9,195 nt of DNA from Bacteroidota bacterium (GTDB lineage Bacteria; Bacteroidota; Bacteroidia; B-17B0; Aurantibacillaceae). The stretch spans positions 1-9,195 of the forward strand of contig JANYGR010000070.1 of assembly GCA_025359355.1 (NCBI GenBank), given 5' to 3'. This document shows positions 6,953 to 9,195 of the stretch, in pieces (position 1 is the first letter of the stretch; each line of letters opens with the position of its first letter). The position numbers and the translations under genes are program-made. The notes beneath the pieces were generated by a model, which saw only the letters and a program-made list of their open reading frames with translations, did not search any database and was not told where the DNA came from.

Positions 6953-7336
6953 TTATTTCGTTGATGTAAATTCTATCGTACCAAGAGAATTCATTAAACT
7001 CAACATTGCTTTTTCTATATCTTGATAGCTTAATTCTTCGGGGGTTAAGCAAATAAACATAATATCTAGTTTATGTGTTTTTACCAAATCATATAGCGTT
7101 TGTTTATGTAATCGATATACTTCGCGCATACGACGTTTAATGACATTGCGTTTATTAGCGCGTTTGTGCTTCTTTTTGGGAACTACAAACATAGCTCTAA
7201 TAGGAAAAGGACTTTCAAACTCAGAAAGATTATACATTAATTTAAATGGAAATTGTGTTTTGCCTTTACCGTTAGCAAACAAATCATCGATAGCTTTTTT
7301 GCTACATAATCGTTCTATTTTAGTAAAAGTAAACAC
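6953..7336 (-). CDS. rnpA: Ribonuclease P protein component RnpA
   Basis: At 127 residues this is normal length for the RNase P protein subunit, which binds the catalytic RNA and helps cut 5' leaders from pre-tRNAs in the cytosol. The diagnostic RNR segment is KRANKRNVIKRRMREVYR (58-75), preceded by the substrate-binding strand PIRAMFVVPKKKHK (45-58). The N-terminal KIERLCSKKAIDDLF (6-20) is typical. The start is GTG at 7336-7334. In the upstream in-frame codons back to a stop at 7369-7367 there is no ATG, GTG or TTG, and the next ATG (residue 34) would delete conserved sequence. The gene follows hemD with a 10-nt gap, and its start codon lies in a hairpin (7335-7357). rpmH, the usual neighbour in many bacteria, is not adjacent, which is common in Bacteroidota. 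Confidence 0.95.
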   Translation of the reverse strand: MFTFTKIERLCSKKAIDDLFANGKGKTQFPFKLMYNLSEFESPFPIRAMFVVPKKKHKRANKRNVIKRRMREVYRLHKQTLYDLVKTHKLDIMFICLTPEELSYQDIEKAMLSLMNSLGTIEFTSTK

Positions 7337-7357
7337 AAGCGATGGTTTATCGCTTGT
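7335..7357 (-). promoter_or_regulatory. Perfect hairpin spanning the hemD stop and rnpA GTG start
   Basis: ACAAGCGAT (7335-7343) and ATCGCTTGT (7349-7357) are perfect 9-bp arms around a 5-nt loop. In the minus-strand mRNA the first base of the hemD UAA stop is in the 5' arm and its other two bases are in the loop. The first two bases of the rnpA GUG start close the 3' arm. There is no U-tract, so it is not an intrinsic terminator. It would hide the rnpA initiation site unless a ribosome finishing hemD melts it, a standard arrangement for translational coupling. The structure is seen; the regulatory role is inferred. Confidence 0.65.
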
Positions 7358-8603
7358 TAGATTCTTTCATATAATCATCTAAAGCGCCTGACATACTTGG
7401 GTTTTTAGGATTAGGCGCATAAATATCTAAACGGTAGCCGTTATTTTTTAATGCATTAGCAGTTGCTGCTCCAAAACAAGCAATACGTGTATTGCCTTGC
7501 TTGAAATTTGGAAAATTAAATTTTAAAGAAGCAATACCTGCCGGCGTAAAAAAGGCTAAGACGTCATAGTCATTCAAATTTTTAATGTCTGATAAATCTG
7601 CACTTACTGTGCGATACATGACAGCTTTAGTATATTTAATATTAATAACATCTAAGAACTCACAAATTTTTTCTTTGTGTACATCAGCAGCTGGTAATAA
7701 AAATTTCTCTTCACGGTTTTTTCTGATAACATCTACTAAATCTTGTATCGTTTGGTGTCCAAAGAAAATTTTACGTTTACGGTACTGTATATATTTTTGA
7801 AGATAATAAGCTGTTGCTTCATTAATACAAAAATATTTCATGGATTCTGGAACCGTAACACGCATTTCGTTACACATTCTAAAATAATGGTCAACGGCCA
7901 TACGGCTGGTTAATATAACGGCCTTGTGCTCTAATATATCAATGCGTTGTGCTCTAAAATCCTTTACTGGCAACCCTTCTATCTTGATAAACTGGCGAAA
8001 GGTTTCTATTAAATTGTATTTATTAGCTAAATCGTAATAGGGATTTTTATCGTTTTCGGGTTTTGGCTGAGAAATTAAAATCGTTTTAACTTTATGTTTA
8101 GGATAATCTGAAACTTCAATTACTGGAAGTGGAGCAATAGTGACAACCTGTTTTTTAGTTTTTACACCGATCTTTACTACTTTTTCAGTACCAGAAACAG
8201 ATGTTTCTTTAGGAGCATCAATAGTTTGTTTTTTTATAGTATTGATTTTTGTCTCAACTTTTTTTACAAGTTTAGCAACAACTTTTTTTGCTGCTACTTT
8301 TTTTACAGGAGTGGCTTTCGCTTTTACTGCAGGTTTAACAGGTGCTTTTTTAGCAACAACTGTTTTTTTGCTAATTACCTTTTTAGTAGCAGTTTTTTTA
8401 ACCGCTTTTTTAATTGGCTTTGCGACAACTTTTTTAGCAATTTTTTTAATCGCAACTTTCTTTGCAACTTTTGGTTTTTGATTTTTAGCAATTGGTTTCT
8501 TAGTTGCAGCTTTTTTAACTGCTTTTTTAACCGAAGACTTTTTAGCTACCGATTTAGTTTTCACTATAGGTGCTTTGCTTGCTTTTTTTTTCTTTAGAGC
8601 CAT
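7347..8603 (-). CDS. hemD: Uroporphyrinogen-III synthase with long Lys/Ala-rich N-terminal extension
   Basis: The C-terminal ~250 residues (169-418, bases 8099-7350) are a Bacteroidota-type HemD. This enzyme cyclises hydroxymethylbilane with inversion of ring D to uroporphyrinogen III, for haem and sirohaem. Seen are KTILISQPKPE (173-183), AVILTSRMAVDHYF (228-241), the YRTVSADLSD segment (330-339), VLAFFTPAGIASL (348-360) and RIACFGAATANAL (373-385). Residues 1 to about 125 are low complexity, mostly Lys, Ala, Val and Thr in KKAVKKAA-like units resembling histone H1 tails, followed by a 40-residue linker. The extension is not a wrong start: no ATG occurs between codon 1 and codon 235, and the Val codons I checked near the domain boundary are GTA, GTT or GTC. 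An ordinary HemD is about 250 residues. It lies 13 nt after the DUF4271 gene and 10 nt before rnpA, in one operon. Confidence 0.9.
   Translation of the reverse strand: MALKKKKASKAPIVKTKSVAKKSSVKKAVKKAATKKPIAKNQKPKVAKKVAIKKIAKKVVAKPIKKAVKKTATKKVISKKTVVAKKAPVKPAVKAKATPVKKVAAKKVVAKLVKKVETKINTIKKQTIDAPKETSVSGTEKVVKIGVKTKKQVVTIAPLPVIEVSDYPKHKVKTILISQPKPENDKNPYYDLANKYNLIETFRQFIKIEGLPVKDFRAQRIDILEHKAVILTSRMAVDHYFRMCNEMRVTVPESMKYFCINEATAYYLQKYIQYRKRKIFFGHQTIQDLVDVIRKNREEKFLLPAADVHKEKICEFLDVINIKYTKAVMYRTVSADLSDIKNLNDYDVLAFFTPAGIASLKFNFPNFKQGNTRIACFGAATANALKNNGYRLDIYAPNPKNPSMSGALDDYMKESNKR
8229..8603 (-). repeat. Degenerate Lys/Ala codon repeat encoding the HemD tail
   Basis: The 5' third of hemD is built of runs of AAA (Lys) with GCN and GTN codons. 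On the plus strand it appears as repeated GCTTTTTTAAC-type units, for example the near-identical 12-mers at 8509-8520 and 8521-8532. Such tracts can expand or shrink by slippage, so copy number may differ among relatives. Confidence 0.7.
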
Positions 8604-8616
8604 ATATGAAGTATGC

Positions 8617-9195
8617 TTAAAAATTGATTAGTAAAAATCTCACCAAAACCAAAAGAGGTAAAATTTCTAAAGCGCAAAGGTACAAAATTATATACAAAAT
8701 TCCTATGTTTTGCTCTAAGGCTGATATAACAAAGCCCCTAAAGATTCTAAGCATATAAATACTGCCACAAATAATTAATCCAGGGTATAAAAACCACTCC
8801 GCTGGGTACTTGCTAAACTGGAGAAAAACCACCACAGGAAACAAAATAACACCAGCTATTTGACAAAAAAGAAATAGGTTAAAAATATATTCTCTCCCAA
8901 TTTCGTAGGACGAAGTTATGTAAGATAAAATTAATGTGGAAATAATTTTGGTTAAATAAATGAACGTTGTAATTAGTATAAAAAATAAATATTGATAGAA
9001 CAGGCTATATGATTTTAGGATTAACCCAAAATAATCATTGATCAAACTAATTAAAAAAGAAATAACCAATATAAAACAGGCTGATAAAAAAACAGATACT
9101 CGCTTGTATAATTTATAATCTTCACGAATAAGTTGCTTAGACGCTTGTATACTGAAAATGGAAATAAAAATTTTTATTATTTTTTTAGGATCCGT
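8617..9195 (-). CDS. DUF4271 family membrane protein (5'-truncated)
   Basis: The frame runs open from the right edge (9195) to the TAA at 8619-8617, so the start is outside the window and 192 codons are visible. The TTG at 9069 is internal, since upstream codons keep a coding-like sequence (for example SKQLIREDYKLYKRVSVF). Several hydrophobic segments follow one another: around CFILVISFLISLI, YQYLFFILITTFIYL, NLFLFCQIAGVILFPVVVF, LYPGLIICGSIYM and a final ILYIILYLCALEILPLLVLV. That last segment, with its LCALEILPLL, is characteristic of DUF4271. The family is found in Bacteroidota next to hemD, as here, and its function is unknown. Expected location is the inner membrane. It is the promoter-proximal visible gene of the DUF4271-hemD-rnpA operon. 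Confidence 0.85.
   Translation of the reverse strand, partial: TDPKKIIKIFISIFSIQASKQLIREDYKLYKRVSVFLSACFILVISFLISLINDYFGLILKSYSLFYQYLFFILITTFIYLTKIISTLILSYITSSYEIGREYIFNLFLFCQIAGVILFPVVVFLQFSKYPAEWFLYPGLIICGSIYMLRIFRGFVISALEQNIGILYIILYLCALEILPLLVLVRFLLINF

Noticed and set aside
7335..7357. Hairpin between hemD and rnpA as an intrinsic terminator
   Set aside because: No U-tract follows the stem; the next bases on the minus strand are the third base of the rnpA start codon and its coding sequence.
8140..8597. Plus-strand open frames encoding Phe/Ala/Thr-rich, membrane-like proteins
   Set aside because: They are antisense reflections of the Lys/Ala codon tract of hemD: AAA Lys codons read as TTT Phe on the opposite strand.

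Overview
The window is AT-rich and almost certainly from a Bacteroidota chromosome, probably Flavobacteriales-like. Four things support this. The first gene ends in a type IX secretion (T9SS) C-terminal sorting domain, which is largely confined to this phylum. The HemD, RnpA and DUF4271 proteins look like Bacteroidota versions and sit in the order DUF4271-hemD-rnpA, which I recall from flavobacterial genomes. No gene has a clear Shine-Dalgarno sequence. TAnnTTTG-like -7 elements occur ahead of two genes. Family calls rest on reading the translated sequences, with no database search.

Layout, left to right. Bases 1-817 (+) hold the 3' end of a secreted T9SS cargo protein, followed by a strong intrinsic terminator (834-872). 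A gap of about 450 bp (873-1322) follows, containing a spaced direct repeat and a weak hairpin but no convincing gene. Four minus-strand genes come next. In transcription order they are a large multispanning DUF2339 protein (6461-3960), an overlapping DUF3999-like exported protein (3970-2678), a crotonase-family enoyl-CoA hydratase/isomerase (2583-1825) and a small exported protein with a Lys/Ala-rich tail (1766-1323). A VOC (glyoxalase-fold) gene lies on the plus strand (6529-6939). It diverges from the DUF2339 gene across 67 bp containing a duplicated ATTTAAATG. Another tight minus-strand operon fills 9195-6953: a 5'-truncated DUF4271 membrane protein, hemD and rnpA, with gaps of 13 and 10 nt.

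How genes work together. DUF2339 and DUF3999 overlap by 11 bp, are a recurrent pair, and probably form one envelope complex of unknown function. HemD makes uroporphyrinogen III for haem synthesis. RnpA is the protein subunit of RNase P. Their functions are unrelated, but the two genes are physically locked together: a perfect 9-bp hairpin contains the first base of the hemD stop codon and two bases of the rnpA GTG start.

Most unusual points: (1) HemD carries a histone-H1-like Lys/Ala-rich N-terminal extension of about 165 residues; (2) the hemD-rnpA hairpin suggests termination-dependent translation of rnpA; (3) the DUF2339-DUF3999 pair is an uncharacterised envelope system. I saw no CRISPR array, tRNA, rRNA, insertion sequence or defence island. 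Most of the window is ordinary chromosomal core and semi-core sequence.
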